Positions 8,726 to 16,975 of a DNA stretch of 64,000 nt are shown piece after piece. Below the pieces are notes generated by a model, which saw nothing but the letters and a program-made list of their open reading frames with translations, searched no databases and was not told where the DNA came from. Positions within the stretch are counted from its first letter, which is position 1; each line of letters starts with the position of its first letter. This stretch comes from Bacteroidota bacterium. Lineage in GTDB: Bacteria; Bacteroidota; Bacteroidia; Flavobacteriales; Flavobacteriaceae. The position numbers and the translations under genes were made by a program. The DNA is taken from positions 620,001-684,000 of the forward strand of contig JAIUNZ010000001.1 in assembly GCA_020161455.1 (NCBI GenBank). Reading direction: 5' to 3'.

Positions 8726-9835
8726 ATGACATCAAAAAACAATATCGCTTGGGGAATTCGAATTGTAATTTCCTTTTTATTTTTACTTTCGGCAGTTGCC
8801 AAATTGTATCCTTCACCCTATTTTGCAATTTCAACTTTTGAAGTAAAACAATTGTATCCAATGGGTTTTTCGGAAGGATTTGCACCTTATTTTTCGAGAA
8901 TTTTAATCGGAATTGAACTGGCATTAGGGGTATTACTACTACAAAAAAACTTCTTACGAAGTATTGTAATTCCTGGAACAATATTATTATTAGCCGTTTT
9001 TACCACACATTTGACCATTGATTCGTTTATGAATGGTGGGAATTCAGGAAATTGTGGTTGTTTTGGTAGTTTGTTGCCAATGACACCAATAGAAGCAATC
9101 ATTAAAAATGTAGTCGCAATGATTTTATTGGTCTGGTTATTCATCATTTTACCAAAAACTAACGAAAAGAAAAATAACTTTTGGGTTTTATCGACTGTAA
9201 CTTTTGCTGCAATTTTAGCATTATTTATGTTAGCACCAATTCAGCCCATTGCAACAGAAATTCCTGAAATGACTGTTAATGAAAATCCAATTGAAATTAT
9301 TGATTCTATAAGTAAACCTGAAATTGAAAAAGTTCCAATAACTATTGATACGGTGCGAAAAACTGAAAAAATTGTTATAAAAGATACTTCAAAACAAGAA
9401 ACTAAACCTGAAATTAAAAGTGAACCCGAAATGCACAAATCAGGTTTTGCTCAATATTTTCCAACAATTGACAAAGGACGAAAAACGCTTTGCTTGTTTG
9501 TACCTGGATGCGACCACTGTAGAGAAGCAGCAAAAGAATTGACCGACTTAAGAAAAAAAATTAAAAATTTACCAGAAATATCTATTATCTTTATGAACGA
9601 AGAAGCGGATTTAATTCCTGATTTTTTCAAATTTGCCGGTGCCGAATATCCATACAAAATTATTGAAGTAATTCCATTTTGGAAAGCTCTCGGAAAAGGT
9701 AGAGATACTCCAGGAATTAAATATTTATGGAACGGCAATGAGTACAAATATTATGACGGTATTAATGAAAATAAATTTGATATTATAGAATATCAAAAAA
9801 TAATTCAAAAACCATTTGAGCAATTAATGAAATAA
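8726..9835 (+). CDS. DoxX/MauE-like membrane protein fused to a thioredoxin-like domain
   Basis: I chose the ATG at 8726 (MTSKNNIAWG), 10 nt after the preceding stop; the frame extends to a TTG at 8702 inside the upstream gene. The 369-residue product starts with about four membrane segments (residues ~8-150), including the GNCGCFG motif of MauE/DoxX-type redox membrane proteins. A further TM segment (~158-178) and a polar Pro/Glu/Ile-rich linker follow. The C-terminal domain carries a CxxC active site in VPGCDHCREAAKEL. The layout suggests transfer of reducing or oxidising equivalents across the inner membrane, with the CxxC domain outside. The substrate is unknown. A TlpA-like lipoprotein gene lies two genes downstream. 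Confidence 0.8.
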   Translation: MTSKNNIAWGIRIVISFLFLLSAVAKLYPSPYFAISTFEVKQLYPMGFSEGFAPYFSRILIGIELALGVLLLQKNFLRSIVIPGTILLLAVFTTHLTIDSFMNGGNSGNCGCFGSLLPMTPIEAIIKNVVAMILLVWLFIILPKTNEKKNNFWVLSTVTFAAILALFMLAPIQPIATEIPEMTVNENPIEIIDSISKPEIEKVPITIDTVRKTEKIVIKDTSKQETKPEIKSEPEMHKSGFAQYFPTIDKGRKTLCLFVPGCDHCREAAKELTDLRKKIKNLPEISIIFMNEEADLIPDFFKFAGAEYPYKIIEVIPFWKALGKGRDTPGIKYLWNGNEYKYYDGINENKFDIIEYQKIIQKPFEQLMK

Positions 9836-9849
9836 AATAGGTTTAATTT

Positions 9850-10158
9850 ATGCTGAAAGTATTTAAACATAAAAATGAAAAAAACAAAGCGATATTTGGG
9901 CTTATTGTCTGTGCAATTGTATTAATAATTGGGTATCTTATTTTAAGATTTATTGCAACTCAAGAAGAACCACCATTAGGAAATACGTTTCAAATATTAC
10001 TTGGCACAACATTATGTTCAGTAAGTGGTCTTGGAATTATTTTAATTATAAAATACATGTATGATTCCAACAAGAGAAGAAAAAGACGTCAAAATAAACG
10101 TAAAAAGCATAAAGTTGTTTTTTTAAAAAAAGAAACTCTTGAAAAAAAGAAAATATAA
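9850..10158 (+). CDS. Small two-TM membrane protein with a basic tail, hypothetical
   Basis: A 102-residue protein with hydrophobic segments around residues 15-34 and 47-67, then a strongly basic C-terminus (KRRKRRQNKRKKHK). By the positive-inside rule the tail should be cytoplasmic. It lies 14 nt after the DoxX/thioredoxin gene and just overlaps the longest frame of the TlpA-like gene, so it belongs to the same operon. No family was recognised. Confidence 0.55.
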   Translation: MLKVFKHKNEKNKAIFGLIVCAIVLIIGYLILRFIATQEEPPLGNTFQILLGTTLCSVSGLGIILIIKYMYDSNKRRKRRQNKRKKHKVVFLKKETLEKKKI

Positions 10159-10165
10159 ATTTAGT

Positions 10166-10663
10166 ATGAAAAAAATTGTAACCCTATTTTTCGGAGCATT
10201 ACTATCAATATCGTGTTCAAACGCTCAAAAAAAAGAATTTAGCAAAGAATCATTAACAAAAATACTTGTTTCTACTGACAAAACAGAAATAAGTTTTGGA
10301 GATATTCTTGAAAAACAAAAAGGCAAAGTTACCGTTATAGAAATTTGGGCATCTTGGTGTAGTGATTGCGTAAAAGCCATGCCTAAAGTAAAAGAAATGC
10401 AAGCCAACAATCCTGAGGTTGACTATGTTTTTATTTCGATGGATAAAGTATATGACAAATGGATTAATGGTATTGAAAAACATGACTTAAAAGGAAAACA
10501 TTATTGGGCAACTGATGGAATGAAAGGTAAATTTGGAAAATCAATTGATGTAGATTGGATTCCAAGATATATTATACTTGATAAAAATGGAAATATCAAA
10601 ATCTATAGAGCCATTGAAACTGACTTTGATAAAATAAATGCTACACTTAAAGAATTAAAATAA
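10166..10663 (+). CDS. TlpA-like thioredoxin-fold lipoprotein
   Basis: I chose the ATG at 10166, which gives a clean lipoprotein signal peptide (MKKIVTLFFGALLSISCSNA); the frame extends upstream to 10139 but would bury it. The 165-residue product has the thioredoxin-fold signature EIWASWCSDCVKAMP with a WCSDC active site. YVFISMDK and WIPRYIILDKNG further on match the TlpA/ResA-type fold and its cis-proline strand. It is probably a periplasmic thiol-disulfide oxidoreductase anchored by lipid. Its stop overlaps the tpiA start (TAATG). It likely works with the DoxX/thioredoxin protein encoded two genes upstream; that pairing is inference. Confidence 0.85.
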   Translation: MKKIVTLFFGALLSISCSNAQKKEFSKESLTKILVSTDKTEISFGDILEKQKGKVTVIEIWASWCSDCVKAMPKVKEMQANNPEVDYVFISMDKVYDKWINGIEKHDLKGKHYWATDGMKGKFGKSIDVDWIPRYIILDKNGNIKIYRAIETDFDKINATLKELK

Positions 10664-11415
10664 TGAGAAAAAAAATTGTTGCTGGTAATTGGAAAATGAA
10701 TAAAAATTCGGAAGAAACCGAAGATTTATTAAATGATTTAATAGATAAATTACCTAATGATGTAGAAGCACAAATCATCGTAGCTCCAACTTTTGTAAAT
10801 CTTGCATCTGCAGTTGACCATTTAGAATTTACCAATATAGTTGTTGCTGCTCAAAACATGCATCAAAATGAAAATGGAGCATTTACTGGAGAAATTTCGG
10901 CAGATATGCTAAAAAGTATTGGTGTAAACACTGTCATACTAGGACATTCAGAACGAAGAGCTTATTTCCACGAAACCGATACTCTTTTAGCGCAAAAAGT
11001 AACTACTGCTCTAATACACGATATGGACATTATTTTTTGTTTTGGAGAAGAATTAAAAGACAGACAAAATAACCAACATTTCAATGTTGTAGAAAACCAA
11101 CTTCGTGATGGATTATTTCATATCCAAAACAACGATTGGGAAAAAATAATTCTTGCTTATGAACCTGTTTGGGCAATTGGAACAGGAGAAACAGCTTCGC
11201 CAGAACAAGCACAAGAAATGCATGAATTTATTAGAGAAACAGTTGTAAAAAGATATGGAAGTACTATTGCCGATAATGTCTCCATTTTATACGGAGGAAG
11301 TGTTAAACCAGAAAATGCTAAAGAAATCTTCTCAAAACCAGATGTTGATGGAGGTTTAATTGGTGGTGCCGCATTAAAAGCGAGTGATTTCGCAAAAATT
11401 GTAGAAGGAATTTAA
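10663..11415 (+). CDS. tpiA: Triosephosphate isomerase
   Basis: Interconverts dihydroxyacetone phosphate and glyceraldehyde 3-phosphate in glycolysis and gluconeogenesis. The 250-residue barrel has GNWKMN with catalytic Lys11, GHSERR with electrophile His95, and AYEPVWAIGTG with the catalytic base Glu167 followed by flexible loop 6. YGGSVKPEN and GGLIGGAAL are the phosphate-binding ends. The ATG overlaps the stop of the TlpA-like gene by one base. A strong terminator follows at 11440-11470. Confidence 0.98.
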   Translation: MRKKIVAGNWKMNKNSEETEDLLNDLIDKLPNDVEAQIIVAPTFVNLASAVDHLEFTNIVVAAQNMHQNENGAFTGEISADMLKSIGVNTVILGHSERRAYFHETDTLLAQKVTTALIHDMDIIFCFGEELKDRQNNQHFNVVENQLRDGLFHIQNNDWEKIILAYEPVWAIGTGETASPEQAQEMHEFIRETVVKRYGSTIADNVSILYGGSVKPENAKEIFSKPDVDGGLIGGAALKASDFAKIVEGI

Positions 11416-11439
11416 TATAATAATAACTATAAAAAAACA

Positions 11440-11470
11440 AACCTTTCATTAAATTGAAAGGTTTTTTTTA
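11440..11470 (+). terminator. Rho-independent terminator after tpiA
   Basis: A perfect 9-bp stem, AACCTTTCA (11440-11448) with TGAAAGGTT (11455-11463), and a 6-nt loop are followed by a T run. Confidence 0.85.
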
Positions 11471-11507
11471 TACTAAATTACAAAAACACACTTTTTATCG
11501 ATTATTT

Positions 11508-11539
11508 TTGTATTTTATCGATTAAATATTTTACATTTG
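11508..11539 (+). promoter_or_regulatory. Putative sigma-A promoter before the 11566 gene
   Basis: TTTTTG ending at 11510 and TACATTTG (11532-11539) are 21 nt apart and lie just after the tpiA terminator, 26 nt before the ATG. Confidence 0.6.
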
Positions 11540-11565
11540 TTTCACAATGTCAAAATCATACTAGA

Positions 11566-12033
11566 ATGAAAATTAAATTTTCCCTTTTGCTTATTGTACT
11601 AACTTGCACCAGCATTTTTGCTCAATTAGACAACCAAAAAAGATTACAATCTGATCAGCGAAAATATTATACATGGAATTATGAAGAAAAAAAATATGAA
11701 TTAAAAGAAACGGAATATGAACATTCCATTATTGACATTCGCGAAATTGGCTCAAAAACAAATGGCTATATTGTAATTAGTATGCTTGATAATGGTTTAA
11801 CCCGTCTGCAACATGGTTCTATTTATAGTTATACTCAAAATTCTGAAAATGAAGGAACATGGCTTTTTAAATCTAAAAATTCTAAAGCTAAAATAACCTA
11901 CAATCCTAAGGAAAACACACTTACTTATTTGTTTGATGCTGATAACGAACGCTATAGACGTTTGATGATATTCAACGTTGTTCCAGATGAATTACCCGAT
12001 TCTAGTTTGCGAACCGTTGTTAAAATTGACTAA
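11566..12033 (+). CDS. Small secreted protein, hypothetical
   Basis: A 155-residue protein with a signal peptide (MKIKFSLLLIVLTCTSIFAQ, cleavage after Ala19 likely). The mature part is rich in Lys, Glu and Tyr, with likely beta strands (YIVISMLDNGLTRLQHGS, GTWLFKSKN, NTLTYLFDADNERYRR) and no cysteines, which suggests a small periplasmic beta-rich fold. It stands alone between a terminator/promoter pair and the prmA promoter. No family was recognised. Confidence 0.65.
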   Translation: MKIKFSLLLIVLTCTSIFAQLDNQKRLQSDQRKYYTWNYEEKKYELKETEYEHSIIDIREIGSKTNGYIVISMLDNGLTRLQHGSIYSYTQNSENEGTWLFKSKNSKAKITYNPKENTLTYLFDADNERYRRLMIFNVVPDELPDSSLRTVVKID

Positions 12034-12053
12034 TTATTATTTCTCAAAAAACA

Positions 12054-12084
12054 ATTGATAAACTTCTGTTGATTGTTACCTTTG
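12054..12084 (+). promoter_or_regulatory. Putative sigma-A promoter of prmA
   Basis: TTG (12054-12056) and TACCTTTG (12077-12084) are 20 nt apart; the ATG follows 14 nt after the -7 box, so the leader would be very short. Confidence 0.6.
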
Positions 12085-12098
12085 CAAAAATATAATAT

Positions 12099-12932
12099 AT
12101 GTCAAATAGTTATTTAGGATTTCATTTTGAAGTTGCTCCAAGAGAATTGGGTTCAGAGATATTAATTGCAGAGCTAGGAGAAAAAGCATTTGAAAGTTTT
12201 ATTGAAACTGAAAATGGGTTTAGTGCATACATTCAAAAAGAATTTTATACCGAAGATATATTAAACGACATCTACTTACTTTCTTCTCCAGAATTTAAAA
12301 TTTCTTATACTATTGAAGAAATAGAACAAGTGAATTGGAATGAAGAATGGGAAAAAAACTTTGAACCCATTGATGTTGATGGAAAATGCCATGTAAGAGC
12401 ACCATTTCACCCCAAAACTACTGCTGAATTTGATATTATAATTGAACCCAAAATGAGTTTTGGAACAGGTCATCACGAAACTACTCACATGATGATTCAA
12501 CATCTTTTGGAAACAGATGTCAAAAATTTAAAATCATTAGACATGGGTTGTGGTACAGCAATCTTGGCAATACTTGCCGAAATGAAAGGCGCAAAACCAA
12601 TTGATGCTATTGATATTGACAATTGGTGTTATCTAAATTCTATAGAAAATGCTGAACGCAATAATTGCAAACAGATTACTGTTTATGAAGGTGATGCCAG
12701 TTTGTTAAAAGGAAAAAAATACGACATTATCATTGCCAATATCAATAGAAATATTTTGTTGAACGATATGCAAACTTATGTAAATTGTCTAAACAAAAAC
12801 GGAACCCTTTTGTTAAGTGGTTTTTATAGCCAAGATATTCCATTTATAAATGAATCTTGTGTTGAAAAAGGATTGACTTATGTTAAAAAATTTGAAAGAA
12901 ACAATTGGGTTTCTCTAAAATATGTAAATTAG
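12099..12932 (+). CDS. prmA: Ribosomal protein L11 methyltransferase
   Basis: SAM-dependent class I methyltransferase that trimethylates ribosomal protein L11. The 277-residue product has the substrate-recognition N-terminal domain, then MSFGTGHHETTHMM, motif I LDMGCGTAILAI, and IIANINRNILL (motif IV, the NxN active-site type). The length is near the family norm. It sits 25 nt before clpS, an order seen in other flavobacteria (from memory), so the two are probably co-transcribed. Confidence 0.95.
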   Translation: MSNSYLGFHFEVAPRELGSEILIAELGEKAFESFIETENGFSAYIQKEFYTEDILNDIYLLSSPEFKISYTIEEIEQVNWNEEWEKNFEPIDVDGKCHVRAPFHPKTTAEFDIIIEPKMSFGTGHHETTHMMIQHLLETDVKNLKSLDMGCGTAILAILAEMKGAKPIDAIDIDNWCYLNSIENAERNNCKQITVYEGDASLLKGKKYDIIIANINRNILLNDMQTYVNCLNKNGTLLLSGFYSQDIPFINESCVEKGLTYVKKFERNNWVSLKYVN

Positions 12933-12957
12933 CAACTTCACTTTTTATTCAAAAAAA

Positions 12958-13239
12958 ATGAAAATGAGTACGATAGAAAAAATTAAAGAAGATGTTTTAA
13001 TCGAAGAGTTAACTGGTGTTAACAATGAAATTGTATTATATAATGACGATGTAAACACTTTTGACCATGTAATTGAAACACTAATTCGTGTATGCAATCA
13101 TTGTTCAGAACAAGCAGAACAATGTGCAATTTTAGTTCATTATAAAGGAAAGTGTACTGTAAAAACTGGTCAATTTGACGAATTAAAACCGCAGTGTACT
13201 CAGTTACTCCAAGCTGGATTGAGTGCTGAAATTATTTAA
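12958..13239 (+). CDS. clpS: ATP-dependent Clp protease adaptor ClpS
   Basis: Small adaptor that binds the ClpA/ClpC N-domain and presents N-degron substrates to the Clp protease. The 93-residue protein has the ClpS core IVLYNDDVNTFDHVIETL, whose DDVNTF loop lines the N-degron pocket. H-rich CNHCSEQAEQ and GKCTVKTG follow in the expected order. An alternative ATG lies two codons later at 12964. Its 3' end overlaps the convergent gene at 13232 by 8 nt. Confidence 0.93.
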   Translation: MKMSTIEKIKEDVLIEELTGVNNEIVLYNDDVNTFDHVIETLIRVCNHCSEQAEQCAILVHYKGKCTVKTGQFDELKPQCTQLLQAGLSAEII

Positions 13240-13660
13240 ATTTCCAATCAAACTCATCATTATCTTTTATAATTGCACCTATCTCAATTCGAATAATTTC
13301 TTCATATTCTGATTGTAGAATTAACCAATTACTTTCGTTAAAATGATTTTCCGTGCTATCAAAATCTTCAATTTCCCAAGATTTAAAAGGCAATTGATTT
13401 TTAATTTTAATAACATTTTCTCCAATTATTTTTTTATTAAATAGTGTGTTCTCTGGATTAGAAGAAATGATATAACCTAATTTAAAATCTTCATCGGCAT
13501 AAAAAGTCAAGCGTAGTTTTTTATCATTATAAAGATAAATTTGATTGTCATCTTCGTCTTTAAATTTTTTATTGGGCAGACCATATAATTGCTCAACATC
13601 TTTTTGTTTCATACCAAAAAGAAGTGAATCAATTCCATTTTTAAGATTAATTTCCATCAT
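13232..13660 (-). CDS. Hypothetical cytoplasmic protein
   Basis: A 142-residue, acidic and soluble protein with no signal peptide. It begins MMEINLKNGIDSLLFGMKQK, so a start one codon later is equally likely, and continues with VEQLYGLPNKKF and a pattern of short strands (LRLTFYADEDFKLGYIISS). The FGMKQKDVEQLYGLP stretch resembles helix-turn motifs of small bacterial immunity/SMI-like or lipoprotein-assembly folds, but I cannot assign a family. It is convergent with clpS (8-nt overlap), and the TerB-like gene lies upstream on the same strand, so it is likely the second gene of that pair. Confidence 0.6.
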   Translation of the reverse strand: MMEINLKNGIDSLLFGMKQKDVEQLYGLPNKKFKDEDDNQIYLYNDKKLRLTFYADEDFKLGYIISSNPENTLFNKKIIGENVIKIKNQLPFKSWEIEDFDSTENHFNESNWLILQSEYEEIIRIEIGAIIKDNDEFDWKFK

Positions 13661-13677
13661 TTATTAACATTAAGAAG

Positions 13678-14079
13678 TTAATTCAATTGTTCTTGAAAGA
13701 CTTCCATTAAAAATTTTGGAGAAATCATATTCGTCGGCGATTTTTCCATCGCTTTTAAAACCCGTTTTATAGCATGAGGATTTAAACCCATATTAATCCC
13801 AATTTCATGAATTTTTATTTGTTCTTTTTCGTGTAATTCTCCATCGCAATGCATTAATAATGCCAAACGATAAAACTGTTGAATACGCTCAAACTCAGAT
13901 TTAATAACTACAGCATTGTTTTCTTGATGAAACAAAGACTTAAAATCAGTATTTGAAATTTCGAGTTCATTGGCAATCATTGATAAAAAAAGATATTCTC
14001 TTTCATGTAATTTTCCATCAACAACCGAAAAAGCAATCATCTCTGTTAATAGTGCTATTTTTTCTTCGTAATTTTCCAT
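13678..14079 (-). CDS. TerB-like family protein
   Basis: A 133-residue all-helical protein. Its pattern, EMIAFSVVDGKLHEREYLFLSMIANELEI and then LLMHCDGELHEKEQIKIHEIG, repeats an acidic xDGxLHExE element twice, as in the TerB/tellurite-resistance fold, where such acidic residues bind metal. It is likely cytoplasmic. Flavobacterial homologues are often mislabelled excinuclease subunit B (from memory); nothing here resembles UvrB. The role is unknown. It precedes the 13232 gene by 17 nt on the same strand. Confidence 0.7.
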   Translation of the reverse strand: MENYEEKIALLTEMIAFSVVDGKLHEREYLFLSMIANELEISNTDFKSLFHQENNAVVIKSEFERIQQFYRLALLMHCDGELHEKEQIKIHEIGINMGLNPHAIKRVLKAMEKSPTNMISPKFLMEVFQEQLN

Positions 14080-14138
14080 CCGTTCAATTTTAGTTTAGCT
14101 AAAATATGATTTTTTGTTATATTGTTTAAAAAAAACTC

Positions 14139-14939
14139 ATGAAAAAGATTTTCATTATTTCATTATTTCTTCAATTTATTTTTTGTGTGGCACAAGAAAA
14201 TTCTGCTTCAAAAAATGTATCAACTTTTACTATAGAGTCCAAAAAATTAAAAAGTATAAAGAAGATTTGGGTTTATTTACCCGAAAACTATGCTACTTCA
14301 ACAAAAAAATATCCAGTTATCTACATGCATGATGGACAAAATTTATTTGATGCTAAAACTTCTTATGTTGGCGAATGGAATGTTGACGAAACTCTTGATT
14401 CTATCCATGCACAAGTAATTGTTATTGGAATTGAACATGGTGGAGACAAAAGAATAGATGAGCTAACACCTTGCAAACATCCAAAATATAATGGTGGTAA
14501 TGCAGATTCCTATTTAGATTTTATAGTCAATACCTTAAAACCCGAAATCGACCAGAAATATAGAACAAAAACCAATGCTAAAAACACTGCTATATTTGGG
14601 AGTTCACTCGGAGGTTTAGTTTCTTTTTATGCAGCCTTAAAATATCCAAATGTATTTGGAAAAGTAGGCTGTTTCTCTCCTTCATTTTGGTTCTGTCGTG
14701 ATGAATTAAACCAACTCATGACAAAAAACAAAGAATTTGATACCAAAATTTATTTCCTTTGTGGCGATAATGAAGGTGATGATGATGTGATCCGAGATAT
14801 GGAAACCGTAGAAAAATGGGTAAATACCAAACGCTGTGAATGCAAAAAGAAAAACAAAAAAGTAATCGTTAAAGGTGGACAACACAATGAAAAATTATGG
14901 CGAGAACATTTTAAAAAGGCGTACCTTTGGTTGTTTTAA
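14139..14939 (+). CDS. Secreted alpha/beta hydrolase of the esterase D type
   Basis: A 266-residue exported hydrolase with an 18-residue signal peptide ending CVA. The alpha/beta fold shows PVIYMHDGQNLFD near the oxyanion strand, the nucleophile elbow FGSSLGGLVS (GxSxG), GDNEGDDDV as the acid region and GGQHNEKLWREHF as the catalytic His region. This matches the putative esterase family (PF00756-like), which includes enterochelin and acyl esterases. The substrate is unknown. It is divergent from the TerB-like gene. Confidence 0.85.
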   Translation: MKKIFIISLFLQFIFCVAQENSASKNVSTFTIESKKLKSIKKIWVYLPENYATSTKKYPVIYMHDGQNLFDAKTSYVGEWNVDETLDSIHAQVIVIGIEHGGDKRIDELTPCKHPKYNGGNADSYLDFIVNTLKPEIDQKYRTKTNAKNTAIFGSSLGGLVSFYAALKYPNVFGKVGCFSPSFWFCRDELNQLMTKNKEFDTKIYFLCGDNEGDDDVIRDMETVEKWVNTKRCECKKKNKKVIVKGGQHNEKLWREHFKKAYLWLF

Positions 14940-14974
14940 AAAAATTCCGAATTACAAATTGGAACTTGAAAATT

Positions 14975-15394
14975 ATGACAAATAACGATATATTTAAAAA
15001 ACTGCGAGTTGCACTGCAATTGCGTGACGATCAAATAGAAGAAATTTTAATGTTGGTAGATTTTAGAATGTCAAAAGGGGAAATTGGAAATTTTTTTCGT
15101 AATGCCGATCATCCAAAATATGTAGAATGTGGTGACCAAGTATTGCGTAATTTTTTAAACGGTTTGGTCATTCATCTTCGAGGCACAAAAGAAAATCCAA
15201 CGAATGCCATGGATGTTATCAAGAAAAATCAAGCGGAAGTTAAAAAGAACATTGCTGCCAAAGCAAAACCAGAAACCAAACCAAAGGTTGAAGTAAAAAG
15301 TAAACCAGCTAATAAACCGAAACCAAAGCCAAAAACGCCAAAAGTTCAAGTGGTAGAAAAGTTTCAGTACAAAAGCGGAAAGAACAAAAAATAA
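14975..15394 (+). CDS. DUF1456 (YehS-like) protein
   Basis: I chose the ATG at 14975 (MTNNDIFKKLRVALQLRDDQ), which is the family's typical start; the frame itself is open from 14927, inside the previous gene. The 139-residue protein has two copies of the helical DUF1456 element: DIFKKLRVALQLRDDQIEEIL and the region around DHPKYVECGDQVLRNFLNGL. A Lys/Pro-rich low-complexity tail follows (KPKPKPKTPK). The function is unknown; the basic tail could bind nucleic acid, which is inference. Confidence 0.85.
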   Translation: MTNNDIFKKLRVALQLRDDQIEEILMLVDFRMSKGEIGNFFRNADHPKYVECGDQVLRNFLNGLVIHLRGTKENPTNAMDVIKKNQAEVKKNIAAKAKPETKPKVEVKSKPANKPKPKPKTPKVQVVEKFQYKSGKNKK

Positions 15395-15400
15395 CTTGAT

Positions 15401-15859
15401 ATGCAAGAGCTAAAAGAGTTAATTCATAAGCTGGAAAACCATATTGCAGTAGAAAACAAATTGAATGCAAAGGTTTCAAAAGTTGCCGTTGGTTGGCATA
15501 TAGATCACAGCTTGCGACTAATAACTGCTGTAATTAATGGTTTAAAAAAATCAAATCCTGATGAATTCAAGAAGACTTTTAGCTTGAAGAAAAAGATTTT
15601 ATTTGGATTAGGTTTTTTTCCAAGAGGAAAAGCCAAAGCTCCAAAATATGTTAGAACTTATGAACCTATTACCGAAAATGATTTAGTCTTGATGGTTCAA
15701 TCTGCAAAAAAATCGATGGAAGAAATTCCAAGTTTACATCCAGATAGTTTTATTACACATCCACTTTTTGGCGATTTAAAACTGAAAGAAACTATTTATT
15801 TCATTAAACTTCACACCAAACATCATCTTAAAATCATGGATGATATTCTGAAAAAATAA
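15401..15859 (+). CDS. DUF1569/DinB-like four-helix protein
   Basis: A 152-residue cytoplasmic protein six nt after the DUF1456 gene. Histidines appear at the expected helix positions: GWHIDHSLR near residue 33, SFITHPLFGDL, and KLHTKHHLKIM near the end. This is the three-His metal site of the DinB/YfiT superfamily, and the overall pattern fits DUF1569. Members are often thiol-dependent transferases, but no activity can be assigned here. It is probably co-transcribed with the preceding gene. Confidence 0.75.
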   Translation: MQELKELIHKLENHIAVENKLNAKVSKVAVGWHIDHSLRLITAVINGLKKSNPDEFKKTFSLKKKILFGLGFFPRGKAKAPKYVRTYEPITENDLVLMVQSAKKSMEEIPSLHPDSFITHPLFGDLKLKETIYFIKLHTKHHLKIMDDILKK

Positions 15860-16031
15860 ACCCTAAAACTGAGAATAAGTACCACCACAAATTTCACACA
15901 TTAGCACAAATTTTTCGGGGTAATTTATATTAGAAAACATTTTGCTGAAAAAGAGTTTCAAACAATTTTAATCTATTTTTTTTAAGACTGAAATTTGAGG
16001 TAAAATTATTCTAAAAAATCAGGATTTTGCT

Positions 16032-16916
16032 CTAGTCTTTTGCTCTTTTTTGTTCTCTAGCTAAAAGTGTGTTTTTCAACAACATTGCAATTGTCATTGG
16101 ACCTACTCCACCAGGAACAGGCGTAATGTAAGATGCTTTTTTAGAAACAAATTCAAAATCGACATCACCAGTAATTTTATAACCTCTTGGGTCTGTTTCA
16201 TCAACGACACGTGTAATTCCAACATCAATTACTACGGCATCATCCTTAATCATTTCGGCTTTTAAATAATTTGGAACCCCTAAAGCTGTGATAATAATAT
16301 CTGCTTGGGTAGTGATTTGCGCAATATTTTTAGTATAACTATGTGTTAGAGTAACCGTTGAATTTCCAGGAAAACCTTTTCTTCCCATCAAAATACTCAT
16401 AGGACGACCAACAATATGACTTCTTCCAATAACTACGGTATGTTTTCCTTTGGTTTCAACATTGTAACGCTCTAATAATTCTAGGATTCCAAATGGAGTT
16501 GCTGGGATGAATGTACTCATATCTAAAGCCATTTTTCCAAAATTTTCAGGATGAAAACCATCAACATCTTTACTTGGGTCTATTGCCATCAAAACTCTTT
16601 GTGTATCAATTTGTATTGGCAAAGGCAATTGCACTATAAACCCATCAATAGCATCATTTTCGTTTAACTCTTTAATTTTTTTTAGCAATTCTGTTTCCGA
16701 AGTAGTACTGGGCATTTTTATTAAAGTTGACTCAAATCCTACTCTCTCACATGCTTTTACTTTGCTCCCAACATAGGTTAAACTTGCACCATCATTCCCA
16801 ACAATAACTGCAGCTAAATGAGGCACTTTTTCACCATTTGCTTTTATTTTATTTACTTCTTCAGCAATTTCGTTTTTGATGTCGTTGGAGATTTTCTTTC
16901 CGTCTAATAATTCCAT
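16032..16916 (-). CDS. folD: Bifunctional methylenetetrahydrofolate dehydrogenase / methenyltetrahydrofolate cyclohydrolase
   Basis: Interconverts methylene-, methenyl- and 10-formyl-tetrahydrofolate for one-carbon metabolism. The 294-residue product has YVGSKVKACERVGF with the catalytic Lys, the signature QLPLP (in GFIVQLPLPIQID), DVDGFHPENFG, the NADP loop VVIGRSHIVGRPM, and the C-terminal PVPGGVGPMTIAMLL. Length is normal. It lies 59 nt downstream of ffh on the same strand, with a terminator hairpin between. The 172-nt gap downstream to 15860 shows nothing I can support. Confidence 0.97.
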   Translation of the reverse strand: MELLDGKKISNDIKNEIAEEVNKIKANGEKVPHLAAVIVGNDGASLTYVGSKVKACERVGFESTLIKMPSTTSETELLKKIKELNENDAIDGFIVQLPLPIQIDTQRVLMAIDPSKDVDGFHPENFGKMALDMSTFIPATPFGILELLERYNVETKGKHTVVIGRSHIVGRPMSILMGRKGFPGNSTVTLTHSYTKNIAQITTQADIIITALGVPNYLKAEMIKDDAVVIDVGITRVVDETDPRGYKITGDVDFEFVSKKASYITPVPGGVGPMTIAMLLKNTLLAREQKRAKD

Positions 16917-16939
16917 TTGAAGTTAGTGTGTGTGTGTTT

Positions 16940-16970
16940 ATAAAAAAATAAGACGCGATAAATCGCGTCT
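16940..16970 (-). terminator. Rho-independent terminator after ffh
   Basis: GACGCGA (16950-16956) pairs with TCGCGTC (16961-16967). On the minus strand the hairpin is followed by a T-rich tail (TATTTTTTTAT). The GC-rich AGACGCGAT/ATCGCGTCT element looks like a dispersed repeat. Confidence 0.7.
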
Positions 16971-16975
16971 CTACA

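Noticed and set aside
13232..13660. An immunity-protein call for the gene
   Set aside because: No toxin gene is adjacent and the resemblance is limited to a short helix motif.
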